Positions 13,106 through 21,363 of a DNA stretch of 64,000 nucleotides are shown here, piece after piece. Origin of the DNA: LMUY01 sp965276785 (GTDB lineage: Bacteria > Pseudomonadota > Alphaproteobacteria > Acetobacterales > Acetobacteraceae); contig OZ255629.1 of the NCBI GenBank assembly GCA_965276785.1, positions 3,224,001 to 3,288,000 on the forward strand. Reading direction: 5' to 3'. Under the pieces are notes generated by a model. It searched no databases and was not told the origin of the DNA. It saw only the letters and a program-made list of their open reading frames with translations. The position numbers and the translations under genes are program-made. The first letter of the stretch is position 1; each line of letters starts with the position of its first letter.

Positions 13106-14457
13106 CAACTCGTCGTCCAACAGAGCTTATCACAACCGGACAAATCTGGAGTGAGGGTGCGGTTGGCAATCTCACCATCAGCCATGTTGGCGCCGACGGC
13201 GACGGCATCGCCCGCCTTCCCGACGGCACCCCGGTCTATCTCCCCTACACCCTCCCAGGCGAGACCGTCGCCCCCGGCCCCCTCAGCCGCCGCGGCGAAG
13301 GCTGGACTGCCACCGCTACGATCCTCGCCGCCTCCCCCGACCGCCAATCGGCACCCTGCCCGCATTTCGGCGCTTGCGGCGGCTGCACCCTGCAGCATTG
13401 GCAAGACGCACCCTACGCCACCTGGAAAAACGCTCAATTGCAAGCCGCCCTCGCCCGCGCCGGCTTCCCCGGCGCGCCCGTCGCCGCTCTCGAAGACACG
13501 CCTCCCTCCGCACGCCGCCGGGCCGACTTGGCGCTGCAACGCGACGGCAGAGTCGTTCGGGTGGGCCTGCACCGCCATCGCGGGCGCGACATCGAAGATA
13601 TGCAGGTCTGCCTGGTACTGGATCCAGCTCTGGTGGCCCTCGTCGCCGCGCTCCGCCGCCGCCTGCCGCACATCAGCGCGCTACGCCGCGCCGGCTCCGC
13701 TATTGCCAACCGGCTCGACACCGGTATCGACCTACTGCTGCGCACCGACGGCCCGCTCAGCCCATCCGACCGCGCCCAACTGGCCACGATGGCCCGGGAA
13801 GCCGGGCTCTGCCGGGTGGCCTGGGCGCAGGGCCAGGAGCCACCCGAAATCGCCAGCCAAGCCGAGCCAGCGAGTCTCGCCCTATCCGGCGCCGTCGTCA
13901 GCCCGCCGCCGGGCGCCTTCTTGCAGGCGTCGCAGCAGGGTGAAGCGGCCATAATCGCTGCGGTGCTGGCCGGCCTCCCTGCCCGGCGTCCTGCTCGCGT
14001 GGTCGAGCTGTTCGCCGGCTGCGGCACGCTGAGCTTTGCGCTTGCAGCCCACGCTTCCGTAACAGCTTACGAGGGCGATGCCGCCGCCACTGCCGCGCTC
14101 CGCCGCGCCGTCGCCGGCCGTCCCATCCAGGTCCATCAACGTGACCTAACCCGACAGCCGCTGTCGCCACAGGAGTTCGCCCGCGCGACATGCGTGGTGC
14201 TGGACCCGCCTTTCGCCGGCGCGGCCGCCCAGATGCCGACGCTCGCGGCCGCCGCCGTGCCGCGGATTGTCTATGTCAGCTGCAACCCGGCCGCCCTGGC
14301 GCGGGACGCCCGCGTGTTGCAGGCCGCCGGCTACCGGCTGGAGCAGGCGACGCCGGTCGACCAGTTTCTCTGGTCCGCCGCCGTGGAGAGCGTCTGCGTC
14401 TTCAGTGCCATGAAGTCCGACCGTCATACGGGCATGAAACCTGCATCGACCCGGTGA
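13099..14457 (+). CDS. 23S rRNA (uracil-5-)-methyltransferase-like protein (RumA/RlmD family)
   Basis: A 452-residue class I RNA methyltransferase of the TrmA/RumA group. A TRAM-like beta domain occupies residues 20-75. It is followed by a CPHFGACGGC cluster that would bind 4Fe-4S with an upstream or downstream Cys. The SAM-binding domain has VVELFAGCGTLSFALA and VVLDPPFAGAA. VSCNPAALARD carries the nucleophilic Cys, and the terminal VESVCVF holds the general base. It methylates uridine in rRNA or tRNA; which site is not decidable here. The first 20 residues lie in or next to a dispersed repeat and look non-conserved, so the N-terminus may be recent. Confidence 0.88.
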   Translation: MTATRRPTELITTGQIWSEGAVGNLTISHVGADGDGIARLPDGTPVYLPYTLPGETVAPGPLSRRGEGWTATATILAASPDRQSAPCPHFGACGGCTLQHWQDAPYATWKNAQLQAALARAGFPGAPVAALEDTPPSARRRADLALQRDGRVVRVGLHRHRGRDIEDMQVCLVLDPALVALVAALRRRLPHISALRRAGSAIANRLDTGIDLLLRTDGPLSPSDRAQLATMAREAGLCRVAWAQGQEPPEIASQAEPASLALSGAVVSPPPGAFLQASQQGEAAIIAAVLAGLPARRPARVVELFAGCGTLSFALAAHASVTAYEGDAAATAALRRAVAGRPIQVHQRDLTRQPLSPQEFARATCVVLDPPFAGAAAQMPTLAAAAVPRIVYVSCNPAALARDARVLQAAGYRLEQATPVDQFLWSAAVESVCVFSAMKSDRHTGMKPASTR

Positions 14458-14477
14458 GCCACGGGGGAGATCGCACC

Positions 14478-15929
14478 ATGGACGATGCGCAGGTCGGCTA
14501 CTTGTCCGCCGCCGACCTCACCCGCGCCTATCGCAGCGCCGAACTCTCCCCCGTCGAGGTGGTGCAAGCCATCTTCCGCCACATCGGGCGGAACGACCCG
14601 GCGCTCAACGCGATGGCCCGCCTCACCCCGGACTCCGCCATGGCCGCCGCAAATGCGTCCGAAGCCGCCTACCGCAACGGCACCGCCCGGCCGCTCGAAG
14701 GCATCCCCGTCACCATCAAGGACCTGCAGCCCACCGCTGGCGTGCAGACCGACTCGGGCAGCTTTATCACCCAAGGTACCCTCCCGGAGGCCGACGCCCC
14801 CTGCGTCACCCGCCTGCGCGAGGCGGGTTGCATCATGCTCGGCAAGACCACCACGCCGGAGTTCGGCTGGAAGGGGGTGAGCCAGAGCCCGTTGCACGGC
14901 ATCACCCACAATCCCTGGCAGCATGGCGCCAATGCCGGCGCCTCCTCCGCCGGTGCCGGCGTGGGGGCGGCGGCTGGCTACGGCCCGCTGCATCAGGGCA
15001 GCGACGGCGCCGGGTCGGTGCGCATGCCGGCGCATTTCTGCGGCGTGTTTGGGCTTAAGCCCACCCACGGCCGGGTGCCGAGCTGGCCGATGTCGAACAA
15101 CGACATCGCCACCCATATCGGCCCGCTCACCCGCACCGTAGAGGACGCGGCACTCATGCTGCGTGCGATGGCCGGGGCGCATCCGTGGGACTACACCTCG
15201 CTCGATGGCACGCCGCCGGATTACGCCGCCCTGCTCGCCACCGACCTGCGCGGCAAGCGCATCGGCTACAGCGCGGACCTCGGCCATGCCCGGGTAGATG
15301 CCGAGGTGGACCGCCTGGTCGCCGAGGCGGTGGGCGTCTTCGAGGCGTTGGGCGCGCATGTGGAGCCCGTCACCCCCGCCTGGGGCAGGCAAGGCCCCGA
15401 GCTGGTGCGCTACTTCTGGCCCGCGACCTACAGCATCCGCGGCAAGCACTTGCCGCTCTGGCGCGACCAAATGGACCCCGGCCTGGTCGCGATGATCGAG
15501 GAGTTCGGCGCCTCCTCCGTGCCTGAGTTCCTCGCCATGCGCGAGCGGCGGTTCGCCTATTGCACGGCCATCCACCAGTTCTTCACCGAGTGGGACTTGC
15601 TGCTCACCCCCGCCGTCAGCACGGCGGCGTTCCCGGCGCATCTGCTGCAACCGGAGCACTGGCCGCAGCACCCATGGGACTGGCTGATGTGGGCGGAGTT
15701 CTCCTACCCGTTCAACTGGGCCGGCAACCCGGCCTGCAGCATTCCCTGCGGCCTCGCCCAAGCCGGCCTGCCGGTTGGGCTGCAGATTGTGGCGCCCCGC
15801 CTGGACGACCTCGGCGTTCTGCAGGCCGCCGCCGCGTTCGAAGCCGCCCGCCCCGACCTCGCGCATCCTTGGGCGGCCAGGCGGCCACCCCTGGTCCGCC
15901 TCGCTTATACCAGCGCCCGCATGGCCTGA
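14478..15929 (+). CDS. Amidase (amidase signature family), C-terminus rewritten by IS630
   Basis: A 483-residue amidase-signature enzyme with its Lys in PVTIKDLQ, cis-Ser in ANAGASSAGAGVG and nucleophilic Ser in QGSDGAGSVRMP. It hydrolyses a carboxamide or aryl-acylamide; the substrate is unknown. ATG 14478 follows a GGGGGAGA ribosome site, 20 nt after the methyltransferase stop. The last six or seven codons (TSARMA and stop) lie inside the IS630 left end that begins at 15910, so the original C-terminus has been lost. The core fold is complete up to there, so activity may persist. Confidence 0.9.
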   Translation: MDDAQVGYLSAADLTRAYRSAELSPVEVVQAIFRHIGRNDPALNAMARLTPDSAMAAANASEAAYRNGTARPLEGIPVTIKDLQPTAGVQTDSGSFITQGTLPEADAPCVTRLREAGCIMLGKTTTPEFGWKGVSQSPLHGITHNPWQHGANAGASSAGAGVGAAAGYGPLHQGSDGAGSVRMPAHFCGVFGLKPTHGRVPSWPMSNNDIATHIGPLTRTVEDAALMLRAMAGAHPWDYTSLDGTPPDYAALLATDLRGKRIGYSADLGHARVDAEVDRLVAEAVGVFEALGAHVEPVTPAWGRQGPELVRYFWPATYSIRGKHLPLWRDQMDPGLVAMIEEFGASSVPEFLAMRERRFAYCTAIHQFFTEWDLLLTPAVSTAAFPAHLLQPEHWPQHPWDWLMWAEFSYPFNWAGNPACSIPCGLAQAGLPVGLQIVAPRLDDLGVLQAAAAFEAARPDLAHPWAARRPPLVRLAYTSARMA

Positions 15930-15997
15930 CTCACGGGGGCTATGCGCGGTCACGGTGGGTGTGATTCGGTTTCCTGAATGGTTGATGGGGATTGGTC

Positions 15998-16597
15998 ATG
16001 CCTGCTGGGGTGAGGGTTTGTGCTGAGAAGTGTTCGGCGCAGGAGTTGCGGCTTGCGGCGAGCGGCTGCCGTGATGCCAATGCGGTGCGTCGCATGCTGG
16101 CCATCGCGCTGTTGCTGGAAGGTCATTCGCGTGGCGATGCTGCGCGCGCCTGCGGGATGGAGCGCCAGACGTTGCGCGACTGGGTGCACCGGTTCAATGC
16201 GAACGGCCTCGCTGGGCTTAGCAATCGCTGGGGTGGCGGCTGTAAGCCCAAGCTTGCTCAACCGCAGACGGACCGTCTGGCCGAGCTGGTGCGCAACGGC
16301 CCCGACCTTGCCGTGCATGGGGTGATACGCTGGCGTCGGATCGACCTGGCCCGAGCCATGCACAAGGAGTTCGACGTCACGGTGAACGAGCGCACCGTGG
16401 GCCGGCTGCTGCGCAAGCTTGGGTTCAGCCGGATATCGGTGCGTCCGCACCACCCAAAACAGGACGCGGACGCCCTGCAGGCGCATAAAAAAACTTCGCC
16501 GAGTTGGTCGCCGCCGTCCTGCCGCCCAGCGCGGCTGGCAAGCCGATCGAGCTCTGGTGGCAGGACGAGGCACGCGTCGGCCAGCAAGGCTCCTTGA
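15998..16597 (+). CDS. IS630 transposase, OrfA (zero frame)
   Basis: N-terminal half of an IS630 transposase, 199 residues in the zero frame. The helix-turn-helix region has HSRGDAARACGMERQTLRDW, then a winged-helix/linker with VNERTVGRLLRKLGF. At the A7 run (16487-16493) a -1 shift continues the ribosome into the DDE domain, giving a full protein of about 352 residues. Without the shift, translation runs out at 16597. OrfA alone may act as an inhibitor or DNA binder; this is inferred from other IS families. Confidence 0.92.
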   Translation: MPAGVRVCAEKCSAQELRLAASGCRDANAVRRMLAIALLLEGHSRGDAARACGMERQTLRDWVHRFNANGLAGLSNRWGGGCKPKLAQPQTDRLAELVRNGPDLAVHGVIRWRRIDLARAMHKEFDVTVNERTVGRLLRKLGFSRISVRPHHPKQDADALQAHKKTSPSWSPPSCRPARLASRSSSGGRTRHASASKAP

Positions 16598-17055
16598 CCT
16601 ATGTCTGGACGGACCGAGGCAGCCGTCCGCCCATGCCGCGCGACCTGCGATACGAATGGGCCTACATCTTCGGCGCCGTCTGTCCCGCCCGTGGCTGCGG
16701 TGCGGCCCTGGTCTTGCCGGAGGTCAACGCCTCGGCCATGAACCGGCACCTGGCCGAGATTAGCCGCAACGTCCAACCCGGCGCGCACGCCGTCGTCACG
16801 CTCGACGGCGCGGGATGGCATCAAACCGGCGGTAAGCTGCGCGTGCCGGACAACGTAAGCCTGCTGCATCTACCGCCCTACTGCCCGGAGCTGAACCCGG
16901 TCGAGAACGTCTGGCAATATCTCCGGCAGAATTATCTCAGCCACCGGGTCTTCCCCCACTACGACGACATCGTCGATGCCTGCTGCAACGCCTGGAACGC
17001 TCTCATGGCTATGCCCGAACGCATCACGTCCATAACGTCTCGCGCCTGGGCATAG
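16492..17055 (+). CDS. IS630 transposase, OrfB (-1 frame, DDE domain)
   Basis: Catalytic half of the transposase, in the -1 frame relative to OrfA. It has the DDE triad: Asp in WWQDEARVG, Asp in VTLDGAGWH and Glu in NPVENVWQYLR. The frame is closed just upstream by TAA at 16486-16488, so it is reached by -1 slippage on A7 giving ...HKK-NFAELV.... A weak TTG at 16504 could allow a separate product. The domain is intact, so the element looks functional. Confidence 0.92.
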   Translation, partial: NFAELVAAVLPPSAAGKPIELWWQDEARVGQQGSLTYVWTDRGSRPPMPRDLRYEWAYIFGAVCPARGCGAALVLPEVNASAMNRHLAEISRNVQPGAHAVVTLDGAGWHQTGGKLRVPDNVSLLHLPPYCPELNPVENVWQYLRQNYLSHRVFPHYDDIVDACCNAWNALMAMPERITSITSRAWA

Positions 17056-17078
17056 GTCAAACCATGCGGGCGCTGGTA

Positions 17079-18020
17079 TTAGACCAGCCGCAGCCACTCG
17101 TCCCAATCGGGATGATGCATCACCGCGCGCGCCCGCATGTGCTTCCAACTGCCATACTTGTAGTAGTCGAAATCGAGCAGCGAGACACGCTGCTGCACCA
17201 TGGCCCAACTGGCCCATTTCAAGTCCGCCAGCGCCTTATAGATCGTCACCCGCGCCTCGGTGCGGCGATCGACCGTGCCGTAATACTGCTCCAGCACGTC
17301 CCGCTCTATCTCGCGCGGAAAGAACATCTCCCCGAACCAGGTCGCCAGTTCGCAGGCACGGTCGTTGTTGGAGGCGAATTCGAAGTCCACCAGCAACACG
17401 CCGTCCTGCGCGTCGAGCAGGAAGTTGCCCGCCAGCGTGTCGTTCATGCAAGGCACCAGGTCGAGCCCGGCGGCCTCCAGCGCCTGCCGCGCCCGGCGGT
17501 ATTGGCCCAGCATCCAGCCCAGGTCCTCGGGCGCGCTCGCCGCCACGCTGCCTATCTGCTCCAGATGCTGGTCGATCATGGCGAACAGCGTCTTGGTCAG
17601 CCGCAAGCGGGGCGCGTCGTTGAACCGGCGCAGCATCGCGGCGGCGTTGGCCCGTACCGCCGGGCGGGTGAAGTCGCCATTGGTGGAGGTCCGGCGCCCG
17701 TCCACGAAGGCGCTGACCTCGACGCCGCTCCCAGGCAGGAAGGCCACCACCGCCGGCGCGCATCCCGCCTCCGCCGCACGCCGGCTGGCATCCACCGCAG
17801 CGGTGCGGTCGATGAACATCTCGGTGCCGCGGCCGGGGATCTTGACGAAGAAGTCATGCGCCGCGCCCGCCACGCTCACCCGCCAGTTGGAGTTGCTGAT
17901 GCCGCCCAGCACCGGCGTGTAACGGGTGGCGAGCCCCGCCCAATCCGGCACCGCGCAGATAGCCGCCTCCACCGCGCGTTCGGCGTCAGTGCTGGCCTGG
18001 CCGAGTTCGCGCCACATCAC
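17079..18020 (-). CDS. Choline/ethanolamine kinase-like phosphotransferase
   Basis: A 313-residue APH/choline-kinase-fold protein. The glycine-rich loop region GGISNSNWRV (about 39-48) and the VK of FFVKIPG resemble choline kinases. The catalytic loop is CMNDTLAGNFL (191-201), where the usual His before Asn-Asp is Met, but Asp194 and Asn199 are kept. DFE (212-214) serves as the metal motif. It could phosphorylate a small amino alcohol or sugar. It overlaps the upstream gene (ATGA at 18017-18020) and ends immediately outside IS630 copy 1. It is the last gene of a four-gene operon. Confidence 0.82.
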   Translation of the reverse strand: MMWRELGQASTDAERAVEAAICAVPDWAGLATRYTPVLGGISNSNWRVSVAGAAHDFFVKIPGRGTEMFIDRTAAVDASRRAAEAGCAPAVVAFLPGSGVEVSAFVDGRRTSTNGDFTRPAVRANAAAMLRRFNDAPRLRLTKTLFAMIDQHLEQIGSVAASAPEDLGWMLGQYRRARQALEAAGLDLVPCMNDTLAGNFLLDAQDGVLLVDFEFASNNDRACELATWFGEMFFPREIERDVLEQYYGTVDRRTEARVTIYKALADLKWASWAMVQQRVSLLDFDYYKYGSWKHMRARAVMHHPDWDEWLRLV

Positions 18021-18943
18021 AGGCTCCGCAGCTTGGCTTCATAGCTCCAGCGCCGCAGGTTCATCCGCGCCCGCAGCAGCCGCCATTGCCCATACTTGAA
18101 GAACTCCACCCCGGTCCGCGGCGAGGCCTGCGCCAGGCGCAGCATGCGCAAGCCCCACAGCACGTCGTCCACGATGCCATAGAGCTGGCAGCGGGCGAGC
18201 AGCGCCTCGTCGCACCGCCCGGCCCATTGCTCGACCGCCTCCCGCATCGGCGCCTCGAACGCGAACGCCTCGGTGAGCAGGATACCGCAGTCGTACCATG
18301 GGTCGCCATCACCGGCATGGTCGAAGTCGAGCAGCATCATCGCGCCGCCTTCGCCCAGCATGAGATCGGAGGCAAGGCCGGTGCCGCGGCAAGGCACGCT
18401 GTCCTGCCCGGAAGCCGCAATCGCCCCCTCAATGTCAGCCGCCTGCTCCAGCAGCCACGCCGCATCGTCCGGCAAGCACCCACCCGCCGCGTCATGCTCG
18501 GCCCGCAGAGCAGCAAACGGGTCGAGCCTGCGGCCGAGCCGCGGCGTCGCGTGGAAGCGGCGGGTGGCGGCGATCACCGCGGCCATGGTGTCCGGCTCGG
18601 CCAGCGCATCGAGCCGGGCCTCCCGCCAGGGCGCCGCAAGATACTCGAACACCAGTACGCCCGCTGCCGGGTCGGCATGGCACAGGGCCGGGGCCACGCC
18701 CGCCCCCGCCGCTTGCCGGCTGGCTCGGGCGGCGATTGCCAGGTCAATTCCCGGCGGGGCGAGCATGTCCGCGTGATAGCGCTTCACCAGCCAGGATTGC
18801 CCGCGGCTGGAGACCACCGCCGCCTCCGCATCGATCCCCCGGTGCATGGGCGAAGCAATCGGCGCCGGAGCCGGCGTCACCGAGAACGCCGCTCCTTCCC
18901 AGAGCGGCACATCCGCCAGCGCCATCACGTCACCAGCGCCCAT
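18017..18943 (-). CDS. Choline kinase-fold protein with degenerate active site (probable pseudokinase)
   Basis: A 308-residue paralogue of the following gene. The fold and the DFD motif (206-208) are recognisable. The catalytic loop, however, reads CRGTGLASDLM (185-195): compared with CHNDLLPGNLM, the His, catalytic Asp and Asn positions are Arg, Thr and Asp. Phosphotransfer is therefore unlikely, and a regulatory or scaffolding role beside the active paralogue is inferred. The start at 18943 overlaps the hydrolase stop by 19 nt; a later start (MALADVPLW, 7 codons in) would remove the overlap. Confidence 0.78.
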   Translation of the reverse strand: MGAGDVMALADVPLWEGAAFSVTPAPAPIASPMHRGIDAEAAVVSSRGQSWLVKRYHADMLAPPGIDLAIAARASRQAAGAGVAPALCHADPAAGVLVFEYLAAPWREARLDALAEPDTMAAVIAATRRFHATPRLGRRLDPFAALRAEHDAAGGCLPDDAAWLLEQAADIEGAIAASGQDSVPCRGTGLASDLMLGEGGAMMLLDFDHAGDGDPWYDCGILLTEAFAFEAPMREAVEQWAGRCDEALLARCQLYGIVDDVLWGLRMLRLAQASPRTGVEFFKYGQWRLLRARMNLRRWSYEAKLRSL

Positions 18944-20205
18944 AGCATGTCGGCGAGAACGGCCGCACCCAACTGCAAATCCTCCGGCGGGGTGAATTCA
19001 CTGGGGTGGTGGCAGACGCCGCCCGCGCTCGGCACCGCGATCACCACCGAAGGGCACAGCGCGCCCAGGCTCAGCGCGTCATGCGCGGCAACGGTGGCCA
19101 GCGGCATCGCTTCGTGACCCCGGGCGGCGGCACATCGCTCCGCCAGGCCGGCCAGGGCAACATCCGCCGCCGCGGGCCGCCGACGCTCCACGCCGCGTAG
19201 CTCCAGCCGCACCGAGGCACGGGCCGCGGCACCTTTCGCAAGCGCGGTCAATTCGGTCTCCGCCGCATCCAGCACCGCCGCATCCGCCGAACGCAGCTCC
19301 ACGAACAGCACCGCCTCGCCCGGCACCACATTAGGCGAATTGGGCTGCACCTCAATCCGTCCAACCGATGTGTGCAGCGCTTCGCCAGAGCGGTCGGCCA
19401 GCGCGCGCAGCTCCACGATCAGGCTTGCGGCCGCGAGCAATGCGTCCTTGCGGTCGCGCATCGGAGTGGGGCCGGTATGCGCCTGCGCGCCGACGAACGC
19501 CACGCCCACTTTGGTGGCGCCCCAATAGCGCTGGAACACGCCCAGATGCCGGCCTGCCGCCTCCAAGCGCGGACCGCACTCAACGTGCAGCTCAACGTAA
19601 GCGGCGGGTGGGGGAGGCGCTTGCGTCCCCGCGTAGCCGATCGCGGCCAGCGCCTCGCTGGCACTGACGCCCGCCCCATCGCGCCGGGCCAGCGCGTCCG
19701 CCAGCGGCAGCGCACCGGCGTAGACCGAGCTGCCCAGCAGGCTCGGCTGGAAGCGCGCGCCCTCCTCGCTGGTCCAATTGGCGAGCACCAGGTTGCGCCG
19801 GGGCGCCGGGTGCTGCCGCACCGCCTCCAGCGCAGCGCAGGCAGCCACCACGCCATACGCGCCATCGAACCGGCCGCCATTGGGTTGGCTGTCGAGATGG
19901 CTGCCCGTCATCACCGCCGAAGCGTCCGGACCGGCCGATTCGAGAACGCCGAACATATTGCCGATCGGGTCCACCAGCACGCGCAGCCCGGCCGCTTCCC
20001 ACTGGGCGCGCAACCAGTCCCGTGCGGCGCCATCGGCCGGGGTGCAGGCCGGGCGATGAACGCCGCCAGCCGCGGTGGCGCCGTGCTGCGAAACTTCGTC
20101 CATCAGCCGCATCAGCAAGGCCGGGTCGATTGTGGGGCGGGGCGCCTCGGGCGTCGTCACCAGGAAGCTATCCTCTCGATTGCCACGCTCACGCTCATAC
20201 GACAC
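18925..20205 (-). CDS. Zn-dependent amidohydrolase (M20; N-carbamoyl-L-amino-acid hydrolase / allantoate amidohydrolase-like)
   Basis: A 426-residue M20-fold hydrolase. Metal-site segments are GSHLDSQPNGGRFDGAYG and NWTSEEGARFQPSLLGS. Dimerisation-domain segments include AHTGPTPMRDRKDAL, and a C-terminal CHHPSEFTPP holds a metal His. The common HIEQGP element here reads HVECGPRLE. The family cleaves N-carbamoyl amino acids, allantoate or ureido compounds. The N-terminal about 15 residues are poorly conserved, and an internal GTG (VTTPEAPRP) is an alternative start. It overlaps both neighbours (DUF1275 gene and pseudokinase), so it is translationally coupled. Confidence 0.87.
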   Translation of the reverse strand: MSYERERGNREDSFLVTTPEAPRPTIDPALLMRLMDEVSQHGATAAGGVHRPACTPADGAARDWLRAQWEAAGLRVLVDPIGNMFGVLESAGPDASAVMTGSHLDSQPNGGRFDGAYGVVAACAALEAVRQHPAPRRNLVLANWTSEEGARFQPSLLGSSVYAGALPLADALARRDGAGVSASEALAAIGYAGTQAPPPPAAYVELHVECGPRLEAAGRHLGVFQRYWGATKVGVAFVGAQAHTGPTPMRDRKDALLAAASLIVELRALADRSGEALHTSVGRIEVQPNSPNVVPGEAVLFVELRSADAAVLDAAETELTALAKGAAARASVRLELRGVERRRPAAADVALAGLAERCAAARGHEAMPLATVAAHDALSLGALCPSVVIAVPSAGGVCHHPSEFTPPEDLQLGAAVLADMLWALVT

Positions 20206-20845
20206 GAGACCGGCCGCGTCTGCCTTCGCCTTGGGGCGTCAGCAATGGGCTGAGCGCCGCCACCCCAAGCGCCATGGCGGGCATCGGCCACCATAGCGTG
20301 TCGCCCCACCGCGCCAGCGCCAGGCTGGCTCCCAACGCACCCGCAACCACTCCCACGAGCGGCACGGTCTGCCAGACCCATAGCCAACCGCCCCGGTGGC
20401 CGCATAGCAAGTGGCCGATGCCCTGACCAAACTTGGCCAAGCCGCCGGTGATGTAGGTGACGCCGACGGTCACCTTGCCGGCGCGGTTCACGGCGGCGTT
20501 CAACGTTCCCATCGCCATCGTCAAGGCAACGACCTCGGCCGCGGGCAGGAAAGCCGGGACAAGCAGCATTGCGGCCACGGCGAGCGTCACCGCGGTCGCG
20601 TGCCGGCGGCCGGCCTTGAACGCGATCACCCCGCCCAGGATCGAGCCGGCCACAAACAGCGGCGGCAGTTCGGCGAGCTTGGCCGCGCGCGACCAATCTG
20701 CCCGGCCGAGTGAAAACGCCAGCAGTGTGGTGTTGCCGCTCATAAAGGCGACGAAGGCGTCGTGCAGCTTGGCCAGGCCACACACGTCCGCCGCGCCGGA
20801 CAGGAACGCCATGGCGCACACCAAAGCCAGCCCGCGCCGGTCCAC
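20195..20845 (-). CDS. DUF1275 (YoaK-like) integral membrane protein
   Basis: A 216-residue protein with about six hydrophobic helices and the DUF1275 hallmark SGNTTLLAFSLGRADW after the first helix, plus GVTYITGGLAKFGQGI. Its function is unknown; members are inner-membrane proteins sometimes linked to stress. It overlaps the start of the Zn-hydrolase by 11 nt and heads the four-gene operon that runs to 17079. Confidence 0.85.
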   Translation of the reverse strand: MDRRGLALVCAMAFLSGAADVCGLAKLHDAFVAFMSGNTTLLAFSLGRADWSRAAKLAELPPLFVAGSILGGVIAFKAGRRHATAVTLAVAAMLLVPAFLPAAEVVALTMAMGTLNAAVNRAGKVTVGVTYITGGLAKFGQGIGHLLCGHRGGWLWVWQTVPLVGVVAGALGASLALARWGDTLWWPMPAMALGVAALSPLLTPQGEGRRGRSRVV

Positions 20846-20868
20846 GCCCTGCCCGGCGCCCGCATCCC

Positions 20869-21363
20869 CTACCCGCGGGATCGCATCAGCCGGGCCTTGT
20901 CGCGCGCCCAGTCCTTCGCCGCTGCCGCCTGCCGCTTATCCGCCTTCTGCTTGCCCTGGCCCAGGCCGAGCAGCACCTTGGCCATGCCGCGCTCGTTGAA
21001 GTGGATGTCGAGCGGCACCAGGCTAATACCGTCCTTGCTGACCGAGCCGAGCAGGCCGTCGCGCTGTTTCTTCTTCACCAGCAGCTTGCGCGGCGCCCGC
21101 GGCTCGAACTTGGACAGCACGCCGCCCTGGTATTCGGGGATGTAGCAGTTGAACAGCCAGAGCTCGCCGTCCCGCTCGCCGGCCCATGCCTCCGTAATGG
21201 TGGCGCGGCCATGGCGCAGGCTCTTCACTTCGGGCCCCCGCAGCACGATGCCGGCTTCGACCGTCTGCTTGATCGTGTAGTCGTAGCGCGCCTTGCGGTT
21301 TTGCGCCGCCAGGCCGTGACTGATCAGCAACGACTTCTTTTTCTGTATTGCGCTTCCTGGCAC
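20869..21363 (-). CDS. smpB: SsrA-binding protein SmpB
   Basis: A 164-residue SmpB: an OB-fold core with LRGPEVKSLRHGRATITEAW and NCYIPEYQGG, then a basic C-terminal tail (KKQKADKRQAAAAKDWARDKARLMRSRG region) that enters the ribosomal A site/mRNA channel. It pairs with tmRNA in trans-translation to rescue stalled ribosomes. Its start abuts the dapA stop (21364), so dapA and smpB form an operon, a common alphaproteobacterial arrangement. Confidence 0.97.
   Translation of the reverse strand: MPGSAIQKKKSLLISHGLAAQNRKARYDYTIKQTVEAGIVLRGPEVKSLRHGRATITEAWAGERDGELWLFNCYIPEYQGGVLSKFEPRAPRKLLVKKKQRDGLLGSVSKDGISLVPLDIHFNERGMAKVLLGLGQGKQKADKRQAAAAKDWARDKARLMRSRG

Larger units (their letters stand above)
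15910..17076 (+). mobile_element. IS630-family insertion sequence, copy 1
   Basis: A 1167-bp element with 14-bp perfect terminal inverted repeats CCAGCGCCCGCATG, flanked by TA on both sides (15908-15909, 17077-17078) as expected for IS630/Tc1-mariner. It carries a two-frame transposase with an A7 slippery run. It is nearly identical to the copy at 57032-58198; I see three substitutions, all in the first about 30 bp. It is inserted at the 3' end of the amidase gene. Confidence 0.95.
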
